Below, piece by piece: positions 1 to 7,833 of a stretch of 25,435 nucleotides of DNA. Both the position numbers and the translations under genes were made by a program. Position 1 is the first letter of the stretch; each line of letters begins with the position of its first letter. Under the pieces are notes generated by a model, which did not search any database, was not told where the DNA came from, and saw only the letters and a list, made by a program, of their open reading frames with translations. The stretch is from CAZIPZ01 sp964541075 (GTDB lineage: Bacteria > Acidobacteriota > Terriglobia > 20CM-2-55-15), in assembly GCA_964541075.1 (NCBI GenBank), contig CAZIPZ010000030.1:1-25435 (forward strand), given 5' to 3'.

Positions 1-200
1 TGGTCCGAGGCGCCGTTTACCGAAAAACTCCAAAGGACCCGCTCGTTATTCCTTCAGGAGCTGTGGTTGTTCCAGGCTCCCGGCCCGCCCCTGGCGAGTT
101 CGCAGGCAAGCATCATCTTTCTTTATACGCTCCCGTGATCGTCAAGTACCGAGATCAAAAGACCGATGCCTCCACGATGCTGGAGGAGGCGCTTCGGTAG
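1..200 (+). CDS. dapD: Tetrahydrodipicolinate N-succinyltransferase, C-terminal fragment
   Basis: Only the last 65 codons are in the window, read from base 3 to the TAG at 198-200. DapD transfers a succinyl group from succinyl-CoA to tetrahydrodipicolinate in the cytosolic diaminopimelate/lysine pathway, which also feeds peptidoglycan. The visible part has the hallmarks of the DapD tail: a left-handed beta-helix end (LVIPSGAVVVPGSRP) followed by the Leu-Tyr-x-x-Val-Ile-Val-Lys stretch (SLYAPVIVKYRDQKT) and a short acidic helix ending EEALR. The same order occurs at the C-terminus of E. coli DapD (SGN...SLYCAVIVKK...). The start and catalytic residues lie left of the window. Another hexapeptide-repeat acyltransferase is the main alternative, but the VIVK tail favours DapD. 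Confidence 0.72.
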   Translation, partial: VRGAVYRKTPKDPLVIPSGAVVVPGSRPAPGEFAGKHHLSLYAPVIVKYRDQKTDASTMLEEALR

Positions 201-377
201 GCCCTGGGGCAAAACGGACAAACGCAAAATCTCAGTCCAGCTCTGATCTATCCGCGCAGTGGATTCAGTTCAACACGCGCTGCCAGACCGACCGGCTGAA
301 GCGTAGAGCCTTTGCTGCGGCACGGCCGGCTCGGCAGCGCCATCGTGCGTGGTGTTCAAAACCTTTGTGGTATGGCG

Positions 378-384
378 AGAGGAG
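378..384 (+). promoter_or_regulatory. Ribosome binding site that fixes the VOC start
   Basis: AGAGGAG lies 6 bases before the ATG at 391. This supports starting the VOC protein there rather than at the in-frame GTG at 349, whose extra 14 residues do not belong to the VOC fold. Confidence 0.6.
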
Positions 385-390
385 AACAAA

Positions 391-801
391 ATGCCAGACG
401 TGGCGCCGTTTTTGACCTATGAGGACGGCATTGCCGCCCTAGAATGGCTGGCAGAAGTGTTTGGATTCACGGAGACAGCTCGCTTCACGTCTTCCGATGG
501 GAGGCTTTCTCACGGAGAAATGTCGATTGGGGATGGATTAATCATGTTGGCGAGTCCGTCGCCGGACTATGAATGCCCCAAGAGACATCGCGGCAACTGC
601 CAGATTGCTGCCTCATGGTCCGCCCTGCCATGGATCATCGATGGGATTCTCGTCTATGTTGAGGACGTCGATGAGCACTATGCGCGGGCTAAGGCCGCCG
701 GCGCCGCAATCTTGTCTGAACCGGAGGATGGCCCGCCGGCGCGACGATATCGAGTGGAGGATCTCGAAGGACATCGATGGATGTTCATGGCACGAAACTA
801 G
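391..801 (+). CDS. VOC-family (glyoxalase/bleomycin-resistance-like) protein
   Basis: A 136-residue single-domain protein of the vicinal oxygen chelate superfamily. It begins MPDVAPFLTYEDGIAALEWL, the usual first beta strand and helix of PhnB/glyoxalase-like members. It continues with GEMSIGDGLIMLASP (strands of the first beta-alpha-beta-beta-beta module), VYVEDVDEHYARAKAAGA (start of the second module) and ends with RVEDLEGHRWMF, the conserved C-terminal 'D-x-x-G-x-x-W' strand. Family members are small cytosolic metalloenzymes or binding proteins (lyases, dioxygenases, resistance proteins). The substrate cannot be read from sequence. The preceding 190 bases (201-390) contain no recognisable element except the ribosome binding site. 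The gene stands alone and no partner gene hints at a pathway. Confidence 0.8.
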   Translation: MPDVAPFLTYEDGIAALEWLAEVFGFTETARFTSSDGRLSHGEMSIGDGLIMLASPSPDYECPKRHRGNCQIAASWSALPWIIDGILVYVEDVDEHYARAKAAGAAILSEPEDGPPARRYRVEDLEGHRWMFMARN

Positions 802-935
802 CCGAGACGCTATTCACAAGTCGGAAACAAAACCCATTGCACCGAAAGCGGGGATTCGGGCGCTGAAAACACCACAACGCGGAAGCGCCGTGTCGACTGA
901 TTCAGCACACAAGGGTTACATTCGTTTCTCTTTCC

Positions 936-1015
936 GTCGGAGCAGCGATTTGGCATACCGCAACAGACTCAAAGTCTGCCGGTAGAGTCGGGGTCTCCCC
1001 GTTAGCCCCGTCCCC
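936..1015 (+). pseudogene. Decayed tRNA-Leu(CAA)-like sequence
   Basis: The 5' two thirds fold like a class II tRNA. A possible acceptor strand GTCGGAG (936-942) is followed by CA, a 3-bp D stem GCG/CGC (945-947 with 959-961) around an 11-base D loop containing TTGGCA, as in leucine tRNAs. The anticodon arm (963-979) has loop CTCAAAG, giving anticodon CAA at 970-972, with 4 of 5 stem pairs. After a variable region (980-989) the T arm is collapsed: CGGGG and CCCCG are separated by only TCT, so the TTCGANTC loop is missing. No strand complementary to the 5' acceptor is found. I read it as a broken leucine tRNA, not a working one. A chance resemblance is possible. Confidence 0.35.
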
Positions 1016-1020
1016 TTTTT
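989..1020 (+). terminator. Possible intrinsic terminator
   Basis: CGGGG at 989-993 can pair with CCCCG at 997-1001 (3-base loop) or with CCCCG at 1006-1010 (12-base loop). A TTTTT run follows at 1016-1020. In the second pairing the T-run begins 5 bases after the stem, which is a loose terminator geometry. Confidence 0.3.
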
Positions 1021-1141
1021 CTTGTAGTGGAAGACGCCTGCCTCTTTCTCATCAGAAGCTACCATTCATTCCATCGGCCGGTGCGTAAACCTAGTGGAAC
1101 GCTTCGTGGACTGTGGAAGGAGCGTTGCTTTGTAAAAGAAT

Positions 1142-2983
1142 ATGATTCGGCGCCTGGTTTTCTCGCTCGCGTTGAAGTCGCTTCTGCTCTCGATTGTGAT
1201 AGCGGCGTTGGCCAGTCTCTTCATCACTCCGATCCAATTGGTCCAAGGTGAGCAGAGCATGTCGGAGACTCTTCGGGACGCCACGCCAGGCATCACGTGG
1301 ACCGGCAGCCCGAAATCAACCGACAAGAACCTCGATTCTCCATCCTGTCAACAGGGCCACAGCTGCGATGTTTTTACGCTCAGCATCGACCTGTCCGAGT
1401 TGTATCGAGAGCAAAATCCTTCGTTTGCGGTGGCGATCGATGTGGAGTGGGATGAGCCGGGCGATGACTTTGACCTGGTGATCAGCAAAGAGGGTCGGAT
1501 TATAGAAGACTCTCGGCAGGCGCAAACCGACATGGAGGAAGTCCGTCTGGATCAGCCGCTAAATGGGGTTTATCAGGTGCACGTACAGGCAGTCTTCACT
1601 CCTTCCGGAAGCGCATACCGGGGGCGTGTCCGCTCCATTCCCGTATCTCAGAAGACCCGGTTCCGCGTGGCTCGATATCTTGAAGATTCGGACGGTCGAA
1701 CTGGCCCCGGCTTGTTTCAGTTTGCTCCTGATGTCTCAATTGGCCGGCCCCACGAACCCGGTATACGCACGGATATCAAGATTGATTCATTCGGGCGTGC
1801 GTATATCGCTCAAAATGGATCCACCCTTGCCCTTGGCGGCTTGCATCCCGGCGGCGTATACGTGAGCGAACCTTCTCAATGGATTGCCGCGGCCGGAAGG
1901 TCCAATCTTTATCTCATGTCGCCTGAGCAAACACGTTTGGCAATTTTGCTGTCGACAGACGGAGGCCGAACCTTGGAACGCGAGGTCATCGTTGCACAGC
2001 GATCTGTTGCGGTGGAGCGCGGAGAAGGGAATCTCATCACTGACTTCAATGGGGTTCTTTTCAGCGTCTACACCGGCGCGTCGCGAAACGAACTGTATGT
2101 GGTTCGGTGCGATGCGCCATGCCGCCGATCTGTAACGCGACGGATATTCATCGGCGACCATGACGTCACCGTCGACCACCCATATCCGGTTATAGCTTCG
2201 GACCGTGCGGGAGGTCTGCACATCGTTTTTAGCGATGGACGGCGCGTTCTTCTTATGTCATCCGCGGATGGCGGCGCAACATGGAAGGATCCTGTTCCCG
2301 TGAACGACCCTTCGAATCCGCAGACATCGCAGTCGTCTTCTCCTTGGGTTTTAGCCGGAGATTCAGGACGAGTGGGCGTTGTCTGGCGCGTCGCCGGCGG
2401 CGCGTCGTATTATGCATTCACATCGGATGCTTTTTCGCCGTTTCCCACATTTAGCTATGTGTTGCTTGGGAATGAATCTGAGGGGTCTCTCCCATCTGCC
2501 GCCGTCGATCCATTTGGAAACGCGAACATTGTGTACGGGTCAACGATGCTTGCCAGTCAGATAGCGGGCGCAAGGCTTTTCTTCGATCCTTTGTTAAACG
2601 CTGTCGGGAGTCTGAAAACAGAAAACGGCGCAATACATGTCAGTTTCAGCGTGAAGCAGGATTCAAGTGGAAGTCTCAGTTATTTGGATGAACAGCGAGG
2701 ATTATGGTTGAAATCTGCACGGTTCACCTCATCGCCAACCGATGACAAACGGATGAGGCTGAGCGGATCAGCACAACTGCCTGATGGCGCCTCTGTTACA
2801 TTCATCGCAATGACCGGCGATCCACGGAGCGGGAACAAAGATTTTTCGATCTCCGTGAGCAATGGCTACTTTGCAGAGGGCGTTCTCGAAAGTCTCGCGC
2901 CAATCAAAGTGCAAACGGTGAGCCGGGAACGGCGTCCCTTGGCGCCACGAACGATTACATTCGACCTGCACCAAACGCCGTAA
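1142..2983 (+). CDS. Secreted BNR/Asp-box (sialidase-fold-like) protein
   Basis: A 613-residue protein with a basic N-terminus and one long hydrophobic segment (residues 8-30), indicating export with either cleavage or an N-terminal membrane anchor. Residues about 75-165 look like a pre-peptidase/PPC-type beta domain (WDEPGDDFDLVI, then LNGVYQVHVQA). From about 210 the chain has beta-propeller character with an Asp box at 374-381 (SADGGATW) and a degenerate one at 271-278 (STDGGRTL). These boxes are structural in sialidases and other propellers. I do not see the arginine triad or FRIP motif of true sialidases, so enzymatic activity is not claimed. Cysteine pairs (69/75 and 323/327) fit an extracytoplasmic location. 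The start is set by the signal sequence; no good ribosome binding site was seen. Function unknown. Confidence 0.7.
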   Translation: MIRRLVFSLALKSLLLSIVIAALASLFITPIQLVQGEQSMSETLRDATPGITWTGSPKSTDKNLDSPSCQQGHSCDVFTLSIDLSELYREQNPSFAVAIDVEWDEPGDDFDLVISKEGRIIEDSRQAQTDMEEVRLDQPLNGVYQVHVQAVFTPSGSAYRGRVRSIPVSQKTRFRVARYLEDSDGRTGPGLFQFAPDVSIGRPHEPGIRTDIKIDSFGRAYIAQNGSTLALGGLHPGGVYVSEPSQWIAAAGRSNLYLMSPEQTRLAILLSTDGGRTLEREVIVAQRSVAVERGEGNLITDFNGVLFSVYTGASRNELYVVRCDAPCRRSVTRRIFIGDHDVTVDHPYPVIASDRAGGLHIVFSDGRRVLLMSSADGGATWKDPVPVNDPSNPQTSQSSSPWVLAGDSGRVGVVWRVAGGASYYAFTSDAFSPFPTFSYVLLGNESEGSLPSAAVDPFGNANIVYGSTMLASQIAGARLFFDPLLNAVGSLKTENGAIHVSFSVKQDSSGSLSYLDEQRGLWLKSARFTSSPTDDKRMRLSGSAQLPDGASVTFIAMTGDPRSGNKDFSISVSNGYFAEGVLESLAPIKVQTVSRERRPLAPRTITFDLHQTP

Positions 2984-3001
2984 CGGGCCGAAAACCGTTA
3001 T
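2980..3001 (+). terminator. Hairpin at the stop codon, possible terminator
   Basis: TAACGG (2981-2986, including the TAA stop) is a perfect inverted repeat of CCGTTA (2995-3000) with an 8-base loop; a G-T pair extends it by one. It sits between two convergent genes, a usual place for a terminator, but no T-run follows. Confidence 0.3.
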
Positions 3002-3071
3002 CCGTCCCCAGCCTTCTCAATTGTTCGGCGTCATAACCGCGTTCTTTGGTCAGCCTGCCATGTCACAGCCC

Positions 3072-5015
3072 TCAGGATGATGTGTTAAGCGCGCTGGTCT
3101 TCGAAGTCTGGTAAAGCAGGAACATGACCACTCCGAGAAGCGCAACTCCAGGGATATTGCCTTCATGAACGCCCCAAAACGCGAGGATGTCGGGACGTCC
3201 GGACAGGACGATCGGTATGGCCATACCTATTCCGACGAGCGCTTCGCCGGTGATTAAGCCGGCTGCGAACAGGACGCCGTTGCGTTCACCAGCGGAGGCG
3301 GATTGGGGCGTTCTGTGCGTTCGAGCGGCGGCCCATGCTACAAGTCCGCCCAGGAAAATTGCGACGGATAGTTGCATCGGCAGGTAAATACCGATCGCGA
3401 CAGCAAGAACCGGCATGCGGAATTTCGCATTGCGGCGCTCCAGGTGACGATCGATGCCGATGATGACAGCGGCCAGGAACATTCCGATGACTACCATGTT
3501 CACCGGCAGACCTCCCTGAAAAACACCTTTCGCCACCGCTGCCATGAGTGTCGCTTGAGGCGCTGCCAGCGGTCTGGGATGTTCGGCGGTCGGAACACCT
3601 ATGCCATATGCATGCAACAGGAGCGTGAGCGTCGGCGCCATTACAAGCGCTGCCACAATGATGCCCACGGTGTTCATAAGCTGCTGTTTGTACGGTGTAG
3701 CGCCTATTAAGCGTCCCGCCTTCATGTCCTGGAGATTGTCGCCCGCGATGGCAGCCGCGCAACAAACAACGGCGCCGATAAGAATCGCGGAGGCGGGTCC
3801 CGCGGGATTATCGGAACCGAGCACGACCAGAAGCAGCAGAGAAGAACTGAGGATTGTCGCGATCGTGACGCCGGAAATAGGACTGTTTGACGATCCCACT
3901 ACTCCAGCCATGTAGGCTGCGACGGCGGAAAACAGGAAGGACGCCAGGAGCATCAGAATGGAGATGATCAGGGAAACGCCGGGCATGCCAATGATGTATT
4001 CGCACACTGCGTATAAAGGAACGATGGAAACAATCAGCGCCACTCCAAGCCAAGGCATCGGTATGTCCTGATCGGTGCGGGCGATCTTGATTCCCTGACG
4101 CGCCTGTCGATATGAGTGGATTCCGGATCGAATTCCAGCAACGAGATTGTGGCGCAGCCGGACCAACGCCCACAGGCCTCCAACGACCATTCCGCCCACA
4201 CCGATATAACGTGTTTGTGTGGACCACAACTGCGCGGCGGCTTCTACAGCCGACACTCCTTCGGGCGCTCCACGCAGAAGAGCCAGCAATGGAATTGCAA
4301 CCTGCCAATTGAGCGCGCCTCCGATAAAAATGAGAATGGCGATGTTCACACCAACGATATAGCCCACGCCAATGAGGGCCGGAGAAAGATTCGTCCCGAC
4401 GTATCCAATCGAGCCGCCAACGAAGGCGGCTTTTTCCACCACGCCGCTCCATAACCTGAATCCGGTTTCGCCCAGTTTGAAAACCGCTCCTATGACGGCC
4501 GCGACGCCCAGTCGGCGAACTCCGGAGCCTCCCTGATCTCCAACTTTCAAAACCTCGGCAGTGGCCAGTCCTTCTGGAAATTGAAGGGGATTTTCGACGA
4601 TCATTGCCCGTCGCAATGGAATGGTGAATAACATCCCGAGGATGCCGCCAAGCGCTGCGATCAAAGTTGTTTCCCAATACTTGAATTCGTTCCATGCCCC
4701 GAGGATCAACAAAGCAGGAATGGTGAAGATCACTCCTCCCGCAACGCTCTCGCCTGCAGAAGCCGCGGTCTGGACAATATTGTTTTCAAGAATATTGGAC
4801 TTTCGAAAGAATCGAAAAACCGCCATCGACAAAACCGCCGACGGAATAGAGGCGGACACCGTCATGCCTGCGAAAAGACCCAGGTAGGCGTTGGCCGCGC
4901 CCAGGATCACCGAAAGGACGATGCTCAGAACGACAACTTTAAGCGTAACCTCGGGAAGGTCGGCGGAAGCCGGGATATACGGCGTTTCTTCAAGCCGCTT
5001 TTCAGGAGACGCCAT
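3072..5015 (-). CDS. OPT-family oligopeptide/metal-chelate transporter
   Basis: A 647-residue polytopic membrane protein of the OPT superfamily (the prokaryotic oligopeptide/YSL-like branch). Members move small peptides or metal chelates across the cytoplasmic membrane, usually by proton symport. After a short cytosolic N-terminus (ASPEKRLEETPYIPA) comes the family signature region: an early helix with AANAYLGLFAGMTVSASIPS and then the NNIVQTAASAGESVAGG stretch. The PLRRAMIVENPLQFPEG and AYMAGVVGSSNSPISG stretches are also typical. Many more hydrophobic segments run to the C-terminus. The ATG at 5015 is chosen because homologous sequence begins there and a GAGGA lies 11 bases upstream; a longer in-frame reading would overlap the upstream gene. 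It follows the CNNM/CBS gene by 7 bases on the same strand, so the two are probably co-transcribed. Substrate unknown. Confidence 0.9.
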   Translation of the reverse strand: MASPEKRLEETPYIPASADLPEVTLKVVVLSIVLSVILGAANAYLGLFAGMTVSASIPSAVLSMAVFRFFRKSNILENNIVQTAASAGESVAGGVIFTIPALLILGAWNEFKYWETTLIAALGGILGMLFTIPLRRAMIVENPLQFPEGLATAEVLKVGDQGGSGVRRLGVAAVIGAVFKLGETGFRLWSGVVEKAAFVGGSIGYVGTNLSPALIGVGYIVGVNIAILIFIGGALNWQVAIPLLALLRGAPEGVSAVEAAAQLWSTQTRYIGVGGMVVGGLWALVRLRHNLVAGIRSGIHSYRQARQGIKIARTDQDIPMPWLGVALIVSIVPLYAVCEYIIGMPGVSLIISILMLLASFLFSAVAAYMAGVVGSSNSPISGVTIATILSSSLLLLVVLGSDNPAGPASAILIGAVVCCAAAIAGDNLQDMKAGRLIGATPYKQQLMNTVGIIVAALVMAPTLTLLLHAYGIGVPTAEHPRPLAAPQATLMAAVAKGVFQGGLPVNMVVIGMFLAAVIIGIDRHLERRNAKFRMPVLAVAIGIYLPMQLSVAIFLGGLVAWAAARTHRTPQSASAGERNGVLFAAGLITGEALVGIGMAIPIVLSGRPDILAFWGVHEGNIPGVALLGVVMFLLYQTSKTSALNTSS

Positions 5016-5022
5016 GGTTGTG

Positions 5023-6354
5023 CTATTCCTCTTCCTTTTCCTTGAATGAAGAATCTTTTTCTGTCTTCGGAGGCACGGGCGTGGCGAGCACTTTGTCGAC
5101 GCGCTTTTCATCCATGTCCACGACCTCGAATCGATATCCATCGATTTCAAACATGTCGCCAGTTACGGGCACACGTCCAACTTGAAGCATCACCAGACCA
5201 CCGAGAGTCTGATAGCGCTTGGTTTCTTCCTCCGGCAGCTGCGAAATCCCCAGAGCTTCCTTCAGTTCGTCAAGAAGCAGTTTGCCGTCAAGCAGCAGCG
5301 ATCCATCAGGGCGTCGCACGATCTGCTTTTCTTCCGGCATATCGACGGAGGCGACATCACCAACGATGTCTTCCAAGACATCATTAAGCGTCACAAGGCC
5401 CTCCACCCCACCGTATTCGTCGACGACGAGAGCGATGTGAGTGCGGGACTTCTTGAACATCTCGAGAAGCTCCAGAGCGGAGAGAGCCTCCGGGACGAAC
5501 AGCGGGGGCCTGAAATTGTCTTTGAGATTAATCTCTTGCCCCGCAAGGCACCGCGTTAGCAGATCCTTGGCTTGAACGATGCCCAACACATTGTCCAGCG
5601 ACCCCTGCGCTACCGGGAAACGCGAATAAAGGGAAGACGCCATTTTTCGCTGGTTTATCGAAAATGGCTCGTCGATGTCCAGCCACACTACGTCGCGTCT
5701 CGGTTTCATCAAGGCGCTGACCGCGCGATCACTTAATTTGAAGATGTTGTCGACGATTTTGTGCTCGGCTTCTTCAAAAACTCCTGCCTCGGCGCCTTGC
5801 TCCATCATGACTCTAATTTCCTCCTGAGTAACCGGAGGTTCGCCGGATGGTCTGGCCCCGAGGGTTTTCAAAACGAGACGCGTTGACGCCCCTAGAAATC
5901 GGACCGCAGGACCGCCTATACGGGACAGCCAGTGCATCGGCCGGGCGAATCTTGAAGCAATCTTTTCCGGATTGTGCAGCGCAAGGCGTTTCGGCACGAG
6001 TTCGCCGAGTATGAGGGAGAGATACGTAATCATCACCACGACGGCGGCAAACGCGATCGTTTCACTGTAGGGCGCGAGGTATTCCACGCGTTCCAGCGCC
6101 GGCGTCAGCCGATTGGTAAGCGTACGTTCGCCGTACGCACCGGCAAGGATTCCGATGAGGGTTATACCGATCTGGGTCGTCGAGAGGAGGAGATCCGGAT
6201 TCGACGAAAGATCGAGAGCAGACTGCGCTCCAACGCTTCCCTCATTCGCGAGTTGCTGAAGCCTCGATTTGCGTGCAGATACGACTGCCATCTCGGTCAT
6301 CGCGAACAAAGCATTCAAAACGATCAAGAGAAGAATCACCAGAAAGGGGATCAT
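5023..6354 (-). CDS. CNNM/DUF21-CBS-CorC membrane protein (hemolysin/TlyC-like)
   Basis: A 443-residue protein with the standard three-part layout of the 'hemolysin family'/CorC proteins. An N-terminal CNNM (DUF21) membrane domain (about 1-190) carries the motif NALFAMTEMAVVSARKSRL and the LILGELVPKRLAL stretch. A CBS-domain pair follows (about 205-335; RRDVVWLDIDEP, FPVAQGSLDNVLGIVQAKDL, VDEYGGVEGLVTLNDVLEDI). The CorC/HlyC domain is at about 350-430 (LLDGKLLLDELKEALG, GDMFEIDGYRFEV). Relatives are linked to magnesium and cobalt efflux and membrane-stress resistance; the hemolysin name is historical. The C-terminus is an acidic/basic tail ending KEKEEE. It lies 7 bases before the OPT gene and is divergent from the M48 protease across only 27 bases. 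A joint role in metal homeostasis with the OPT transporter is inference. Confidence 0.9.
   Translation of the reverse strand: MIPFLVILLLIVLNALFAMTEMAVVSARKSRLQQLANEGSVGAQSALDLSSNPDLLLSTTQIGITLIGILAGAYGERTLTNRLTPALERVEYLAPYSETIAFAAVVVMITYLSLILGELVPKRLALHNPEKIASRFARPMHWLSRIGGPAVRFLGASTRLVLKTLGARPSGEPPVTQEEIRVMMEQGAEAGVFEEAEHKIVDNIFKLSDRAVSALMKPRRDVVWLDIDEPFSINQRKMASSLYSRFPVAQGSLDNVLGIVQAKDLLTRCLAGQEINLKDNFRPPLFVPEALSALELLEMFKKSRTHIALVVDEYGGVEGLVTLNDVLEDIVGDVASVDMPEEKQIVRRPDGSLLLDGKLLLDELKEALGISQLPEEETKRYQTLGGLVMLQVGRVPVTGDMFEIDGYRFEVVDMDEKRVDKVLATPVPPKTEKDSSFKEKEEE
5027..5031 (-). promoter_or_regulatory. Ribosome binding site of the OPT transporter gene
   Basis: On the minus strand GAGGA lies 11 bases before the ATG at 5015, within a purine-rich tail of the preceding gene. 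It supports this start over in-frame ATG codons further upstream inside the neighbouring gene. Confidence 0.5.
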
Positions 6355-6359
6355 GTGAC

Positions 6360-6366
6360 TAAAATA
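6360..6366. promoter_or_regulatory. Symmetric -10-like box between divergent genes
   Basis: TAAAATA reads TAAAAT on the plus strand and TATTTT on the minus strand. On the plus side it is 16 bases before the protease ATG. On the minus side it is 6 bases before the CNNM-protein ATG, which would give a leaderless message. The -35 regions are poor on both sides. With only 27 bases between the two start codons, a shared or bidirectional promoter is a reasonable guess, not a demonstration. Confidence 0.3.
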
Positions 6367-6381
6367 CAGTGAGCCCTCTCG

Positions 6382-7833
6382 ATGAAGAAACTGATTCTTT
6401 GGCTGTTGATGGCGTCCTTTTCAGTCTGCATCGTCACTTGCGCGCGAAATCCGGCAACGGGACGGCGTGAAATCGTCTTGGTTTCTGAAAGTGAAGAAAT
6501 GGCGATGGGACAGGCGACCGACTCTCAAACGAGAGATGATTACGGTGTTGTCGATGATGCACGACTGCAGTCCTATGTCCAAGGCCTTGGACGAAAATTG
6601 GCGTCGGTTTCCCACCGTCCGAACCTCGACTGGCATTTCACTGTGGTTGATTCGCCGGTTATCAATGCGTTTGCCCTTCCCGGCGGATACATCTATCTGA
6701 CTCGGGGCATTCTCGCCTACCTCGCTAACGAAGCAGAACTGGCCGGCGTGCTTGGACATGAAATCGCACACGTCACGGCGCGGCATTCCGTGCAACAGAT
6801 CACGCGTGAGGAACTAGCGCAGATTGGACTTGGAGTGGGCGGCATTCTTTCTCCCACATTCGCAAGGTTTGGCGGGCTTGCGCAGGACTCGCTGGGTTTG
6901 CTGTTCCTTCGCTTCAGCCGCGACAACGAGCGCGAAGCCGATCGGTTGGGCGTCGAATATGCCGCTCGGCTTGGATACGATCCGCGAGAGGTCAGCAATT
7001 TCTTCGAGGTCCTCGGCCGAATGTCGGCGGCGGCCGACCGTGAAACAATTCCTGGATGGCTTTCCACACATCCGGACCCACCGGAGCGCGTTCAAGCGAC
7101 CCGAACTCTTGGAGAGGAATGGATCCGGAATCTCGGACTGACTCCGGAGCGGATGAAGATCAACCGCGAGACCCATCTTGGAAACATCGACGGAATCGTG
7201 TTTGGCGACGATCCACGATCCGGTTTCGCGGAAGGCGCACGCTTCTTCCATCCATCCCTGGAGTTTCAAATTCTCTTTCCGCAAGGCTGGCGAATCGATA
7301 ACACAAGAGCAGCGGTCCTTGCGATCGATTCACAACGAGCGGCTCAGTTGCAGCTCTCGATAGCAAAGACGCCGCCTGGAACATCAGCGCCGGATTATGC
7401 CCGCCTTCTTGCCCAGCAGGGCATGGTTCCCCGACGTGGAGGCGAAACGAGGATTAATGGCTACCCTGCTTTCCTAGGGTACTATTCCCAGCCTACCGAA
7501 AATGGAATCGTGGCGATTGTGGCGGCGTTTATCGAATACAAGCAGCGGCTCTATGAAATATGGGGTGCTACGACCGACATCGAACGCTACGGCGATAGGC
7601 TGGAGGAGTCTATAAAAAGCTTTGAAAGCTTAGAAGAGCGTAGAGTCCTTAGCGCGCAACCGGATCGCCTGAAGCTGTATTTCGCAAAACAGGACGACAA
7701 CTTGAGCGCAATCGCCGCCCGGCTGAACAATCCACGAGTGAACGCAGATCAATTAGCGATACTTAACCGTTTGGCGATCGGCGCGGCAATAACTCCCGGC
7801 CGTCAAATCAAGGTTATTGAGCGGGGTTACTAA
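6382..7833 (+). CDS. M48-family zinc metalloprotease, exported, BepA-like
   Basis: A 483-residue protein with an export signal (residues 1-20) ending IVTC, a weak lipobox with Cys20 as candidate lipidation site, followed by the ARNPATGRRE start common to periplasmic M48 proteases. The zinc site is HEIAH at 126-130, and the third ligand is probably Glu185 in the DNEREADRLG motif. Relatives such as BepA/YfgC and LoiP degrade or help assemble outer-membrane proteins. The catalytic domain ends near residue 255 (STHPDPPERVQ). A beta-rich domain follows (about 285-415). The last 55 residues (YFAKQDDNLSAIAARLN ... PGRQIKVIE) look LysM-like, which would suit peptidoglycan association. No clear ribosome binding site is seen. 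Its stop overlaps the stop of the EcsC gene on the other strand. Confidence 0.88.
   Translation: MKKLILWLLMASFSVCIVTCARNPATGRREIVLVSESEEMAMGQATDSQTRDDYGVVDDARLQSYVQGLGRKLASVSHRPNLDWHFTVVDSPVINAFALPGGYIYLTRGILAYLANEAELAGVLGHEIAHVTARHSVQQITREELAQIGLGVGGILSPTFARFGGLAQDSLGLLFLRFSRDNEREADRLGVEYAARLGYDPREVSNFFEVLGRMSAAADRETIPGWLSTHPDPPERVQATRTLGEEWIRNLGLTPERMKINRETHLGNIDGIVFGDDPRSGFAEGARFFHPSLEFQILFPQGWRIDNTRAAVLAIDSQRAAQLQLSIAKTPPGTSAPDYARLLAQQGMVPRRGGETRINGYPAFLGYYSQPTENGIVAIVAAFIEYKQRLYEIWGATTDIERYGDRLEESIKSFESLEERRVLSAQPDRLKLYFAKQDDNLSAIAARLNNPRVNADQLAILNRLAIGAAITPGRQIKVIERGY

Larger units (their letters stand above)
802..1141. other. Intergenic stretch with a tRNA-like remnant
   Basis: A 340-base stretch without a convincing protein gene. 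Its left part (802-935) shows nothing I can name. Bases 936-1015 resemble a decayed tRNA-Leu, followed by a GC-rich hairpin and a T-run near 1016-1020. The remainder (1023-1141) is the leader of the next gene. No clear -35/-10 pair was seen there. Confidence 0.6.

Noticed and set aside
1787..2221. A 144-codon minus-strand frame inside the secreted Asp-box gene
   Set aside because: Opposite-strand shadow with no motif, and the plus-strand frame is clearly the coding one (signal peptide, Asp box).
3808..4695. A 295-codon open frame on the minus strand inside the OPT transporter gene
   Set aside because: It is a shifted-frame shadow of the membrane protein gene: rich in Arg, Ser and His, with no domain pattern and no ribosome binding site.
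5016..5150. Longer N-terminus for the OPT transporter
   Set aside because: The extra 45 residues are Arg/Lys/Ser-rich, overlap the CNNM gene in another frame and do not resemble the family. A start with a GAGGA site exists at 5015.
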